Origin: Planctomycetota bacterium
Lineage (GTDB): Bacteria > Planctomycetota > Planctomycetia > Isosphaerales > Isosphaeraceae
Length of the DNA: 51,325 nucleotides
Direction of reading: 5' to 3'
Assembly: GCA_028291545.1 (NCBI GenBank)
Contig: JAQGHR010000161.1
Span: 1-51,325, forward strand
Shown here: positions 42,600 to 51,325 of the stretch, piece after piece
Layout: every line of letters begins with the position of its first letter
Numbering within the stretch: position 1 is the first letter of the stretch
Notes under the pieces: model-generated
What the model was told of the DNA's origin: nothing
Databases searched by the model: none
The model's input: the letters and a program-made list of their open reading frames with translations, nothing else
Program-made: the position numbers and the translations under genes

Positions 42600-45500
42600 A
42601 TGAACCCGATCATCTTCGCCATGAGGCGGCCGTTCACCGTGATGGTCGCCGTGGTTGCCGTTGTCCTGACGAGCGGGCTCGCGCTCCAGCGGATGCCCGT
42701 CGACGTCTTTCCGAACCTGAACCTTCCCGTCGTCTACGTCGCCCAGCCCTACGGTGGTATGGATCCCGCGCAGATGGAGGGTCTACTCACGAACTACTAC
42801 GAATACCACTTCCTCTACATCTCGGGCATTCACCACGTCGAGTCGAAGAACATCCAGGGCATGGCCCTGATGAAGCTCTATTTCCACCCCGGCACGAACA
42901 TGGCGCAGGCGATGGCCGAGACAATCGGCTACGTCACCAGGTCCCGGGCGTTCATGCCGCCGGGCACCGTGTCTCCGTTCATCACGCGCTTCGACGCCGG
43001 GAGCGTGCCTGTCGGCTACCTGACTCTCTCGAGCGAAACGAAGAGCATCGGCGAGATCCAGGACCAGGCCCTCTTCAAGGTCCGACCGATGTTCGCCAGC
43101 CTCCCCGGCGTCTCGGCTCCGCCACCGTTCGGAGGCAGCCAGCGGACGGTCGTCGTCCGCGTCGACCCGGACAGGCTCCGCTCTTACAAGATGTCCCCCG
43201 ACGAGGTGACGAAGGCCCTGACCTCGGGGAACGTGATCAGCCCCTCCGGTAATGTTCGGATCGGCGACGAGATGCCCATCGTCCCGGTCAACTCGCTCGT
43301 GAAGCAAGTGGACGAGCTGAAAACCATCCCCATCCGCCCGGGGGTGAGCCCGACCGTTTATTTACGCGATGTCGCCACGGTACAGGACGCGTCCGACATC
43401 ACCACCGGCTACGCCCTGGTCAACGGACGGCGCGCCGTCTACATCCTCGTCACGAAGCGGGCGGATGCCTCAACGCTTTCGGTCGTGAAGAACGTGAAGG
43501 CGGCGCTGCCGTCCATGCAGGCCGTTTTGCCGGACGATATCAAGGTCAGCTTCGAGTTCGACCAGTCGCCCACCGTCACGAACGCGATCAAGACCCTCGC
43601 CACGGAAGGCGTGCTGGGGGCGATCCTGACGGGACTGATGGTGCTCGTGTTCCTCCGCGACTGGCGAAGCGTGGTCATTGTGGTCTTGAACATCCCGTTC
43701 GCCCTCTGCGGAGCCCTGGTCGCCCTCTGGCTGACCGGACAGACGATCAACCTGATGACGCTCGGCGGTCTCGCGCTGGCCATCGGCATCCTCGTGGACG
43801 AGGCGACGGTCGAGATCGAGAACATCCACGCGAAGATGGAGCACACCGAGAACATCCCGCGCGCGGTCCGGCAGGGAAACCTCGACACGGCCGTGCCGCG
43901 ATTGCTGGCGATGATTTGCATCCTGGCCGTGTTCATCCCATCGTTCTTCATGCAAGGGGCGGCGCAGGCTCTCTTCGTTCCGCTCTCGCTCGCCGTCGGC
44001 TTCGCGATGGTCTGTTCCTACCTTCTGTCGAGTACCTTTGTGCCCGTTCTCTCGGTGTGGTTGCTCAAGCACCGTTCCGGAGGGCAGTTCGAGAGGCGGT
44101 CGCCTTTCGACGGTTTCCGCGATTCATACGGCCGTTTCCTCGGCTTGATCGTACGGCTACGTTGGCTCGTCGTTCCCGGCTATCTCGCCGCGTCCGTGCT
44201 CATCATTTACGGAGTTGGCCGGCAACTTGGGATGGAGATCTTTCCTCGGGTCGATGCCGGTCGGTTCCAGCTCCGCATCAAGGCGCCGGCCGGGACTCGA
44301 ATTGAAAAGACCGAGCAAATTGCGAAGTCGGCCCTTGAGGCCGTCCGCAACGATGTTGGCGAGCAGGGTATCGAGATCTCGGTCGGCTACGTTGGCCTCG
44401 TCCCGTCGAGTTACCCGATCAATGCCATCTATCAGTGGACCGCCGGACCCGAAGAGGTGCTCCTCCGCGTGGCCCTCCACCACGACGCGGGAGTCGATGT
44501 CGAGGCATTGAAGCGGCGTTTGCGCGACAAGCTGACCGCCGAGATGCCGAACGTCCAGTTTTCCTTCGAGCCGGCCGATATCGTGAGCGACGTCATGAGC
44601 TTCGGTTCGCCGACCCCCGTCGAGGTCGCCATCAGCGGGCCGAACTACGCCGAAGTTCGGGCCCATGCTCTGAAGGTCAAGCAGGAACTGGCGAAGATCC
44701 CCTCGCTCCGCGACCTTCAGTACGGCCAGACCCTGGATTACCCCACCGTCAACGTGGATATCAACCGGGAGCGGGCCGGACTGAGCGGCGTCACGGTCGA
44801 GGAGGTCGCCCGCTCTCTCGTCACGGCGACCTCGTCCAGCCGCTTCGTCGTGCCAAATTACTGGCCCGACCCGAAGACGGGGATCGGATATCAGGTCCAG
44901 GTCGAGATCCCGATCCCCATGATGAGCACCGTGAAGCAGGTGGAGACAATCCCCGTCCAGCGTCCGGGCGGGCCGTCGCTGTTGCTGCGAGACGTCGCGA
45001 ATGTGCGAAGGGATACGATGCCCGGCGAATACGACCGCTACAACATGAAACGGTCGATCAGCCTTACGGCGAACATCGCGGGCGAGGATCTGGGCCGAGT
45101 TGCGACCCGCGTCTCGGAGGCCATCGCTCGGGCCGGGGCACCGCCGAAAGGCATAAATGTGGACATTCGCGGGCAGATCGTCCCGATGAGGGAGATGCTT
45201 ACCGGGCTGACCGTCGGTCTGGCGATGTCCATCGTGGTCATCCTGCTCGTGCTCACCGCGAATTTCCAATCGGTCAGGCTGGCGATCATCACGGTCTCGA
45301 CGGCGCCGGCGGTCGTCGCCGGGGTGGTCCTGGCGCTCTGGCTCACCCGCACGACGGTGAACATCCAGTCGTTCACGGGGGCCATCATGGCCATCGGTGT
45401 GGCGGTGGCGAACGCGATCTTGCTCGTGACCTTCGCCGAGCGGCACCGCCGCGAGGACTCGGCCGCGGCAGCGGACGCCGCCGTCTTCGGGGCCAAGGGT

Positions 45501-45863
45501 CGGCTGAGGCCCATCCTCATGACGAGCTGTGCCATGACCGCCGGCATGGCCCCCCTGGCGCTGGGCCTGGGAGAAGCGGGGCAACAATCCGCGCCTCTCG
45601 GCCGGGCGGTCATCGGAGGGCTCGTCGCGGCCACACTCGCGACGCTCCTCGTTCTCCCTTCCGTCTTCGCCCTTGTTCAGGGCTGGACCGGCCGGGACTC
45701 GTCCTCGGTCGACCCAGACGACCCGGAGAGTCGATACTTCGACCCGCAGGACGGCAGCGAGACTCGGGCCTCCGCAAATGGGAGCTCGCCGAGTGTGGCA
45801 GGGATCGGAGCAGGGCAGGGGGGCCATGGCCCTGATGATCGGGCCATCGAAATCAGCCATTGA
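42600..45863 (+). CDS. RND efflux pump, inner-membrane permease
   Basis: 1087 aa. ATG 42600 begins MNPIIFAMRRPF, the usual RND start; the frame opens at 42495. Twelve-helix RND architecture: TM1 (TVMVAVVAVVLTSGLAL), a first porter loop with PVDVFPNLNLPVV, the TM2-TM6 block with VFLRDWRSVVIVVLNIPFAL and LMTLGGLALAIGILV, then a second porter loop, and the TM8-TM12 block with LTANFQSVRLAIITVSTAPAV. In TM4 the proton-relay pair is Asp-Glu (D400-E401, VDEATVEIEN), where drug pumps usually have Asp-Asp. A polar tail of about 50 residues follows TM12. First gene of an operon with adaptor (34 nt gap), channel and a small secreted protein. Substrate (drug or metal) cannot be decided. Confidence 0.95.
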   Translation: MNPIIFAMRRPFTVMVAVVAVVLTSGLALQRMPVDVFPNLNLPVVYVAQPYGGMDPAQMEGLLTNYYEYHFLYISGIHHVESKNIQGMALMKLYFHPGTNMAQAMAETIGYVTRSRAFMPPGTVSPFITRFDAGSVPVGYLTLSSETKSIGEIQDQALFKVRPMFASLPGVSAPPPFGGSQRTVVVRVDPDRLRSYKMSPDEVTKALTSGNVISPSGNVRIGDEMPIVPVNSLVKQVDELKTIPIRPGVSPTVYLRDVATVQDASDITTGYALVNGRRAVYILVTKRADASTLSVVKNVKAALPSMQAVLPDDIKVSFEFDQSPTVTNAIKTLATEGVLGAILTGLMVLVFLRDWRSVVIVVLNIPFALCGALVALWLTGQTINLMTLGGLALAIGILVDEATVEIENIHAKMEHTENIPRAVRQGNLDTAVPRLLAMICILAVFIPSFFMQGAAQALFVPLSLAVGFAMVCSYLLSSTFVPVLSVWLLKHRSGGQFERRSPFDGFRDSYGRFLGLIVRLRWLVVPGYLAASVLIIYGVGRQLGMEIFPRVDAGRFQLRIKAPAGTRIEKTEQIAKSALEAVRNDVGEQGIEISVGYVGLVPSSYPINAIYQWTAGPEEVLLRVALHHDAGVDVEALKRRLRDKLTAEMPNVQFSFEPADIVSDVMSFGSPTPVEVAISGPNYAEVRAHALKVKQELAKIPSLRDLQYGQTLDYPTVNVDINRERAGLSGVTVEEVARSLVTATSSSRFVVPNYWPDPKTGIGYQVQVEIPIPMMSTVKQVETIPVQRPGGPSLLLRDVANVRRDTMPGEYDRYNMKRSISLTANIAGEDLGRVATRVSEAIARAGAPPKGINVDIRGQIVPMREMLTGLTVGLAMSIVVILLVLTANFQSVRLAIITVSTAPAVVAGVVLALWLTRTTVNIQSFTGAIMAIGVAVANAILLVTFAERHRREDSAAAADAAVFGAKGRLRPILMTSCAMTAGMAPLALGLGEAGQQSAPLGRAVIGGLVAATLATLLVLPSVFALVQGWTGRDSSSVDPDDPESRYFDPQDGSETRASANGSSPSVAGIGAGQGGHGPDDRAIEISH

Positions 45864-45897
45864 ATGACAGAATCGCCTACGGTGGGGAGCGCTCACG

Positions 45898-47253
45898 ATG
45901 CAGATCAATCGACATCTCAGGGGGCTAGGTCTCGCAGCCTTGGGAAGCATCGGCCTCCTGGGCGCGGGCTGTGAAAGGCCAACCGGCGAGTCGACGGCCA
46001 GGGCGGCGACGGCAGGATCACCCACGGTCGCACGCGTCAGCCTCGTTATCCCGGAACGGATGACCGTCAGGCGGACGACCGAGCAGCCCGGCCAGATCGA
46101 GGCCGTCGAGGTGACGCCGATGTATGCCAAGCTCGCCGGTTATGTCGGGAGCGTGTCGGTCGATATTGGCGACCGGGTGACGAAAGGCCAGGTGCTGGCG
46201 GAGCTTCGTGTCCCCGAGGTCGAGGCCGACCTCAAGCAGAAGCGGGCCATGGTCGAGGAGGCCCAGGCCGAGACAAAGCAGGCCGAGTCGATCGTCGATG
46301 TCGCGCGGGCGGGCGTCACGAGCGCTGAGGCGAAGGTCACCGAGATCCAGGCCGGAATCCGCAGGGCCGCGTCCGACGTCGCCCGCTGGAAAGCGGAGTA
46401 TGCTCGCATCGAGCAGCTCTTTCGAGAGCGTGCCCAGACCGGGAGCCTGCTGGACGAGACGAAGAACAAGCTCGACGCGGCCGAGGCGACTGCGGAGGAA
46501 GTCAAGGCGAAGGTGAAATCCGCCGAGGCCGCGCTCGTCGAGGCCAGGAGCCTGGCCGCGAAAGCTCGCTCTGCGGTCGCGACCGCCGTCTCTCACGTCG
46601 GCGTCGCTCGGTTCGAGGCCGAGCGAGCCGCCGCGATTGCGGGTTACGCCAAGCTGGTCGCCCCCTACGACGGCGTGGTCATCCGTCGCAAGATCGATAC
46701 CGGCCAGTTGACGACTCCCGGGACTTCGGGCGAGCCGCTGTTTGTGGTCGCCCGATCGGACATGGTCACGATCTCCGTCGGCGTCCCCGAGACGGAGGCC
46801 CCGTTCGTCGATGTCGGAGATACAGCGCTGGTCCGCCTCACGGCACTTGATGGACGGACCTTCGTAGGCAAGGTGACACGAACCGCCTGGGCACTCGACG
46901 AGGCGACGCGGACGCTTCGCACCGAGATCGACCTGCCCAGCAAGGACGACGTCCTCCGCCCCGGGCTCTACGCCTACACGACCATCATCGCGGAGGAACA
47001 CAAAGCCGCCATGACCCTGCCCACGACCGCCGTCATCAAGGACGGTGGCAAGTCCTTCTGCGTCTCGGTTCTCGACAATCGGGCCAAGCGAAGGGAGATC
47101 AAGGTCGGGCTCACCGAAGGCAAACGCATCGAGGTTCTTTCGGGACTCAAGGACGGCGAGAAGGTCGTCGAGGCCGGCGCCGCCTCCCTCGTGGAAGGAC
47201 AGGTGGTCGAGGTGATGACGCCGGTTGAGGGGACCGCGAAGCCGAAAAGTTAG
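45898..47253 (+). CDS. RND periplasmic adaptor (membrane fusion protein)
   Basis: 451 aa. The N-terminal signal ends at a lipobox-like LLGAGC (C25), so probably a lipoprotein. Membrane-fusion fold: a biotinyl-lipoyl-like half (YAKLAGYVGSVSVDIGDRVTKGQVLAEL), a long alpha-hairpin of about 130 residues rich in Ala/Glu/Lys (MVEEAQAETKQAES to AAIAGYAKL), the second lipoyl half (VAPYDGVVIRRKIDTGQL), and a beta-barrel with VRLTALDGRTFVGKV. It links the pump and TolC channel across the periplasm. Lies between both in the operon. Confidence 0.94.
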   Translation: MQINRHLRGLGLAALGSIGLLGAGCERPTGESTARAATAGSPTVARVSLVIPERMTVRRTTEQPGQIEAVEVTPMYAKLAGYVGSVSVDIGDRVTKGQVLAELRVPEVEADLKQKRAMVEEAQAETKQAESIVDVARAGVTSAEAKVTEIQAGIRRAASDVARWKAEYARIEQLFRERAQTGSLLDETKNKLDAAEATAEEVKAKVKSAEAALVEARSLAAKARSAVATAVSHVGVARFEAERAAAIAGYAKLVAPYDGVVIRRKIDTGQLTTPGTSGEPLFVVARSDMVTISVGVPETEAPFVDVGDTALVRLTALDGRTFVGKVTRTAWALDEATRTLRTEIDLPSKDDVLRPGLYAYTTIIAEEHKAAMTLPTTAVIKDGGKSFCVSVLDNRAKRREIKVGLTEGKRIEVLSGLKDGEKVVEAGAASLVEGQVVEVMTPVEGTAKPKS

Positions 47254-47370
47254 CCCAGGCGATAGAATCGAAGCTGACGACAGCCCCAGCGATGTAGTCG
47301 TCTCATGCCAACCGGCCGGCAAGAACGAAAAACGGAATACGCCCGTGTCGGCGAGGCCATGGAGGGCCGA

Positions 47371-48996
47371 ATGAAAACAAGAATCACGCGGCGGGTCGGG
47401 CTGCTCGGGCCGGCGGTTGCGATTCTCGCGCTCGGGGCTGACGGGCCTCCGACGGTGCCGCGAGCCTCGCCGCCGAGTCCTACACCTCGGATCTCCCGCG
47501 ACACCCTGCCGAGCGCTCTCCCCGACGACGGGCGGCGGCCGATCATGGCGAATTCGGCCGCACCGCCCGTCATCGACCTCGGGACGCCTCTCATCCCCGG
47601 GCAGATGATCCAGCCGATCGACTTGCCCGGCGCTCTGCGGCTGGCGGGGGCTCGCGACCTGGATATCGCCATCGCCCGAGAGCGCGTGTGCCAGGCCGTC
47701 GCCGAGTTGCAGCAGGCCCAGGTTCAGTGGCTCCCGAGCCTGTATGTCGGTCCGAACTGGACTCGCCACGATGGCCAGGCACAGGTTGTCGAGGGCCGCG
47801 TCCGCACCATCAGCAAGAGTTCGCTGTTCATCGGCGGGACGGCCGCGGCCGGATCGAGCGTGTCCGGTCCTGTGCCGGCGGGCGGCCCCGCGCAGGTCTC
47901 GGGGCTCACCTCCATCTTGCGCATCTCGGACGCCATCTTCGAGCCGTTGGCGGCAAGGCAGATTCTCGACGCGCGCAAGGCCGGCATCCAGGTCGCGACC
48001 AACGACAGCCTGCTCGGCGTGGCCGAGGCCTACCTTGACCTGCAACGCGCCGCCGGACGGCTTGCCATCGCCCGCGAGGCCGCGACGAACGCGGAGACTC
48101 TATCGACTCTCACCGCCTCGTTCGCCAGCAGCGGGGCCGGGCTGGAGTCGGATCATCGTCGAAGCCTCGCCGAGCGGGACCGTCAGCGGAAGAATGTCGA
48201 GGCGGCGGTGGGCGAGCTGGAGGTCGCGTCGGCCGAACTCATCCTCCGCGTACGGCTCGACCCGAGGCTAGTCGTCGCACCCATCGAGCCCCCGGAAACG
48301 GTGCTCCGCCTTGTACCGGATGGCCGCACAATTGATGAGCTGATCACGACGGGTCTGACCAGCCGCCCCGAACTGGCCGAGGCCCAGGCACTCGTGAAGG
48401 CCACGCTCGTCCGACTGAAGCAGGCGAAGCTCCGGCCCCTGATCCCGAGCCTCGCCCTCCGCTATTCGGGCGGCGGATTCGGGGGCGGCCCTAACGGGTT
48501 CTTCGGCGACTTCAACGCGCGGAGCGACGCCGACGTGAACCTCTACTGGGAGGTACAAAACCTGGGCCTCGCCGACCGGTCGATCGCCCGGCAACGAGCC
48601 TCGCAGCAACGCACGGCGAACCTCCAGTTGATGAAAGTGCAAGACCGCGTCGCCTCGGACGTGGTCCGGGCCGAGAAGGAGCGGATTGCAACATCCAGGC
48701 AGATGGACCAGGCGGCCCAGGCCGTGCCCGAGGCCCAGGCATCGCTTACCCTCAACCTGACCAACATCCGCCGAGGGGCGGGCCTGCCCGGGGCCACTCG
48801 CCCGATCGAGGTTCTCCAGCCCATCCAGGCACTCGCACAGGCCCGAGCCGACTATCTCGACGCGGTCCTCGCATACAACCGTGCCCAATTCCGCCTCTAT
48901 CGCGCCCTCGGCCAACCGCCGTTGCTGGCATCGTCTCCGACTCAGGCCGCACCGACGGCCGATACCAAAGTCCCTCAGACGTCCATCCGCCGATAA
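47371..48996 (+). CDS. TolC-family outer-membrane channel protein
   Basis: 541 aa from ATG 47371 (MKTRITRR), because GGAGG lies 6 nt upstream; ATG 47359 and 47305 in frame are less likely. A signal peptide (LLGPAVAILALGA) and a Pro-rich segment come before the two OEP repeats: GALRLAGARDLDIAIARERV, AVAELQQAQVQWLPSLYVG, GVAEAYLDLQRA in repeat one; ELITTGLTSRPELAEAQALVKA, RADYLDAVLAYNRAQFRLYRALG in repeat two. This tandem alpha-helical barrel is the outer part of a tripartite efflux pump. Third gene of the RND operon. Confidence 0.93.
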   Translation: MKTRITRRVGLLGPAVAILALGADGPPTVPRASPPSPTPRISRDTLPSALPDDGRRPIMANSAAPPVIDLGTPLIPGQMIQPIDLPGALRLAGARDLDIAIARERVCQAVAELQQAQVQWLPSLYVGPNWTRHDGQAQVVEGRVRTISKSSLFIGGTAAAGSSVSGPVPAGGPAQVSGLTSILRISDAIFEPLAARQILDARKAGIQVATNDSLLGVAEAYLDLQRAAGRLAIAREAATNAETLSTLTASFASSGAGLESDHRRSLAERDRQRKNVEAAVGELEVASAELILRVRLDPRLVVAPIEPPETVLRLVPDGRTIDELITTGLTSRPELAEAQALVKATLVRLKQAKLRPLIPSLALRYSGGGFGGGPNGFFGDFNARSDADVNLYWEVQNLGLADRSIARQRASQQRTANLQLMKVQDRVASDVVRAEKERIATSRQMDQAAQAVPEAQASLTLNLTNIRRGAGLPGATRPIEVLQPIQALAQARADYLDAVLAYNRAQFRLYRALGQPPLLASSPTQAAPTADTKVPQTSIRR

Positions 48997-49134
48997 GGCA
49001 CGTTCGATCGACCTCATACGCGTCGACTCTCCCAGCTTGGAACCCGTTCAACCTGTCTCCTGGGATAGGGTAAGGGGCTGACCATACGCCGGACTCCGTT
49101 GTACGATGAAGTCCAATCCATGAGGAGTCCGGAC

Positions 49135-49629
49135 ATGCGAGTCGCGGCACGAGTCTTCCTGTTGACAGCATTCACGGTCGTGATCGGTCAAGCTCTCGGG
49201 GTTAATGCGGCGCGTGCCCAGGGTCTCGGCTCCCTCGGGGGCTACGGCGGGTCGATGACCGAGATGGGCACCGGCCCCGGGATGTCGGGGACCGTGATCC
49301 CCTACGCCGGCAACTTTGGCGGCTTCATGCCCTACCGAATGAGCGGCGGCGGTGGAGATCTGTCGTTTCGGTCGCGAGGTACTCCTCCCACGAATTCGGC
49401 CCGTTCGTCGTTCGCTCTCTCCTCGATGTCGGCGGGGTCATCCTCCATGGCCGGAGGCATGGGCACGGGATTCGGCGCGAGGGCGAGCATGATCTCACCG
49501 CCCGGCACAATGGCCCCGCGCGGCCGCGGCATCGGCATGGGCGTGATGCCACCAAACCTCGGCTACCCGTTTCGCCAGCCACCGAGTCTCCTGTCACCCG
49601 CTTCGGCCGGCATGGGAATGGGGATGTGA
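49135..49629 (+). CDS. Small secreted Met/Gly/Ser-rich protein
   Basis: 164 aa. ATG 49135 (MRVAARVFLLTA) has GAGGAG 7 nt upstream. A Sec signal of about 26 residues ends near NAARAQG. The mature part is of low complexity, rich in Gly, Met, Ser and Pro, with many isolated Met residues (MTEMGTG, MPYRMSG, SSMSAGSSSMAGGMGTG, MGMGM at the C-terminus) and no Cys. Met-rich periplasmic proteins often bind Cu(I) or Ag(I), which could fit the neighbouring RND genes, but this is a guess. I do not recognise a named family. It lies 138 nt after the channel gene and is convergent with a second TolC-like gene. Confidence 0.7.
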   Translation: MRVAARVFLLTAFTVVIGQALGVNAARAQGLGSLGGYGGSMTEMGTGPGMSGTVIPYAGNFGGFMPYRMSGGGGDLSFRSRGTPPTNSARSSFALSSMSAGSSSMAGGMGTGFGARASMISPPGTMAPRGRGIGMGVMPPNLGYPFRQPPSLLSPASAGMGMGM

Positions 49630-49647
49630 TCGCTTCATTGCCAGCCA

Positions 49648-51180
49648 TCACACCGGGGGTATCGGTTCGGGGTCCTCAGAATTTTGATCCGGGAGCGAGC
49701 GTTGCGCTGGTGGTTGGAATGGTCCGCCGCTGGCCGCCGGGGGTTGGGGAGGAGGCGGGATCGCCTCCCTGGCTGGTGGGCGTGCGTTGATTTCGCAGCC
49801 GACGGCCCGCTCCAGGGCTGCGAGCGCCTTGCCTAGCTCCGCCTCCACCTGCACGATCTGGAGTTGCACCTGGAGAGTTTCTCGGAGGGCCGATTGCACC
49901 GTGGCGTAATCGACGTTCCCCTTGGCGTAGTCGCTGCGAGCATTGTCGAGCGACTGCCTGGCGCGGGGACGGAGGCTGTCGCGTAGCAGGGAAAGGACGT
50001 CCTGTTGCACCTTGGCCTGGACCATCAGCTCCTGGATCTCGCTGCCCGTCTCGTCCCGCTGAGCCTCATAGAGCCTGGCGTCGGCTAGAGTACGCTCCTG
50101 AGCCTCGCAAACGGCGGCTCGGTACTTCATCTGATTGACCGGTAGGTTGAAGGCGACGAACAGACCGACGTTCGGTACGCCGCTGGCCGTCGCGGGCGTG
50201 GTGGCGTTGGTCTTTTCCATCTGCATGTAGGAGAGCCCGAGCGTCAGGTTGGGATAAGCACGTTTTCGAGCGAGCTCGACGGCCTTCTCGTCGCGGGCGA
50301 CGGCCGCGAGCCGACCTTGGAGTTCCGGCCGGGCTGCGATGGCGAGCTGCTGAAGCCGATCGAACTCGGCGGGGACGGCGGCGAACGAGAGGTCGGGCAG
50401 GGTGTGAAAATCGGTCCCGGGGCTGACGTGAAGCTGGCGGGCCAGGGCGGCGCGAGCCGAGGCGGCTCCGGCCTGATTCTCCGCACGATTGCGATCCAGC
50501 TCGCTGATAAGCGTCTCGGCCCGGAGCACGTCCTGCTGGCTGCCGCCGGTCGCGAGGCGCTGGCGCGCGATCTCGCGGAAGTCGTCGAGGATCGCGCGAT
50601 TTTCCGCCAGGATCTCGTCGGCACGCTCGCTGGCATAGAGGCTGTAGTATGCCCGCTTCACGGCGGCAACCGTGTCGAGCTGCGCTGCGGCCAGCTCGGC
50701 CAGGGCGACCTGGACGTCTCGTTCAGCGACCTCGCCGCGCAGCCTCAGCGTCCCGACCCAGGGGAACTGCTGGGCGAGGGTGACGTTGTATGGGTTGTAG
50801 CCCATCAGCGAATATTGGGGGGCGACGGCTGGGATCGGAAAGATCGTGTTCGACAGGACCGGATCGTCCAGCGCCGTGACCTGGGGAAGCCGGTGCCTCA
50901 GCGATTGAACGTTGTGGTAGGCGGCCTGGACCGTGCGGTTCTCCGCCAAAGCGCGCCCAAGAAAGGTGTCGACCGGTTGGGGCCCCGCCAGGGACTGGAG
51001 GTCACCGCGTTCCAGGGTGGGGAAGGCCATCGCCTGTGCCGGATCGGAGGGCTCGTGGTACGCGGCCTGGCGTACCCCATCGTCGATCTTTGCCGTCGTA
51101 CGTCGATCCGTTTGAGTGCAACCGATCACGCCTAACAGAATCGCCCCCCCCATCAGGGTGGGACACGCGCGTGGCATCAT
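49648..51180 (-). CDS. Second TolC-family outer-membrane lipoprotein (CzcC/CusC-like)
   Basis: 510 aa. ATG 51180 has GGGAGG 6 nt upstream. The lipobox is GVIGC (C21). Two outer-membrane-efflux repeats follow: TFLGRALAENRTVQAAYHNV, QLDTVAAVKRAYYSLYAS, ARQRLATGGSQQDVLRAE in the first; RKRAYPNLTLGLSY, SLDNARSDYAKGNVDYATVQSA and LGKALAALERAVGCEI in the second. The AVGCE end resembles heavy-metal CzcC-type channels. A Pro-rich tail of about 40 residues follows. It is on the opposite strand, tail to tail with the Met-rich protein, so its pump partner may lie beyond the right edge or it may serve the same RND pump. Confidence 0.9.
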   Translation of the reverse strand: MMPRACPTLMGGAILLGVIGCTQTDRRTTAKIDDGVRQAAYHEPSDPAQAMAFPTLERGDLQSLAGPQPVDTFLGRALAENRTVQAAYHNVQSLRHRLPQVTALDDPVLSNTIFPIPAVAPQYSLMGYNPYNVTLAQQFPWVGTLRLRGEVAERDVQVALAELAAAQLDTVAAVKRAYYSLYASERADEILAENRAILDDFREIARQRLATGGSQQDVLRAETLISELDRNRAENQAGAASARAALARQLHVSPGTDFHTLPDLSFAAVPAEFDRLQQLAIAARPELQGRLAAVARDEKAVELARKRAYPNLTLGLSYMQMEKTNATTPATASGVPNVGLFVAFNLPVNQMKYRAAVCEAQERTLADARLYEAQRDETGSEIQELMVQAKVQQDVLSLLRDSLRPRARQSLDNARSDYAKGNVDYATVQSALRETLQVQLQIVQVEAELGKALAALERAVGCEINARPPAREAIPPPPQPPAASGGPFQPPAQRSLPDQNSEDPEPIPPV

Positions 51181-51325
51181 TGCCGGCCTCCCGGGTGGCG
51201 ACCGCGTCGCGCATGCCGATGCGAAACCGGCAACGCCGAGCGAAGTGAGCCCGGTTGCCTTATCGGACGTCCTGGGGATCAGAGTTTGGCCGATTCTGCC
51301 GATTTTGACGAATCGCCGGAAGGAG

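Noticed and set aside
44157..48045. Long minus-strand open frames (657 and 675 codons) opposite the RND operon
   Set aside because: Products rich in Arg, Asp and His with no family match; they exist only because third-position GC of the real genes suppresses stops on the other strand.
1..51325. CRISPR arrays, tRNA or rRNA genes, insertion sequences
   Set aside because: I found no regularly spaced repeats, no cloverleaf with a T-loop motif, no rRNA-like stretch and no transposase-like protein. By-eye reading can miss a tRNA, so a covariance-model scan would settle it.

Overview
The window is high-GC DNA that most likely comes from a planctomycete of the Isosphaeraceae/Gemmatales type. The evidence is the set of near-exclusively planctomycetal families it carries. 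These are a DUF1559 pilin-like protein, a DUF1587/1595/1592/1588/1585 cytochrome-type protein followed by a Tat-exported DUF1552 protein, a TIGR03067 protein, and two secreted proteins that open with the LExLDER/LEDRxLLA motif of planctomycetal surface proteins. TGA is an ordinary stop codon here, as shown by several ATGA gene overlaps. I see no transposase, CRISPR array, rRNA or tRNA.

Layout. 1-573: the start of a large surface protein that runs off the left edge. 1082-8676: a tightly coupled four-gene operon (SWIM/DUF5691 fusion, MoxR-type AAA ATPase, DUF5682, VWA), a conserved system of unsettled function that resembles E. coli yehLMPQ. 8942-12230 (minus): lipoprotein, DUF1559, VOC protein and CAP protein, with palindromic repeats between them. 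13116-17175: a stress-type island with a phosphoribosyltransferase, an orphan HPr, a dienelactone-hydrolase-like protein, a two-helix membrane protein, a DUF6582-like protein and an erythromycin-esterase-like protein. About 1 kb without supportable genes follows. 18175-24150 (minus): a three-gene export/cytochrome operon ending in an internally duplicated protein.

24400-33744 (plus): a nitrilase-family amidohydrolase, a metallo-beta-lactamase-fold protein, an FG-GAP/ASPIC-UnbV protein interrupted by an in-frame TGA, a D-amino-acid-oxidase-like flavoprotein, a UBP zinc finger and a cNMP-binding/thioredoxin-reductase-like fusion. 34179-35057 (minus): a BON-domain gene and csrA two bases apart, preceded by a well-spaced promoter and an intrinsic terminator. 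Together these outline a candidate small RNA or attenuated leader of about 80 nt. 35632-42429: a secreted cyclophilin-PKD protein, a serine hydrolase, a TIGR03067 protein, a Tat-exported Gfo/Idh/MocA oxidoreductase and an isochorismatase-like hydrolase. 42600-51180: an RND efflux operon (pump, adaptor, TolC channel, small Met/Gly-rich secreted protein) facing a second TolC-family lipoprotein.

Novelty candidates. The most interesting are the SWIM-DUF5691/MoxR/DUF5682/VWA operon, the promoter-terminator unit upstream of BON-csrA, the in-frame TGA in the FG-GAP gene, the phosphoribosyltransferase/HPr/hydrolase/esterase island, and the thioredoxin-reductase-like fusion without its CxxC. All functions are inferred from sequence read by eye; no database search was run.
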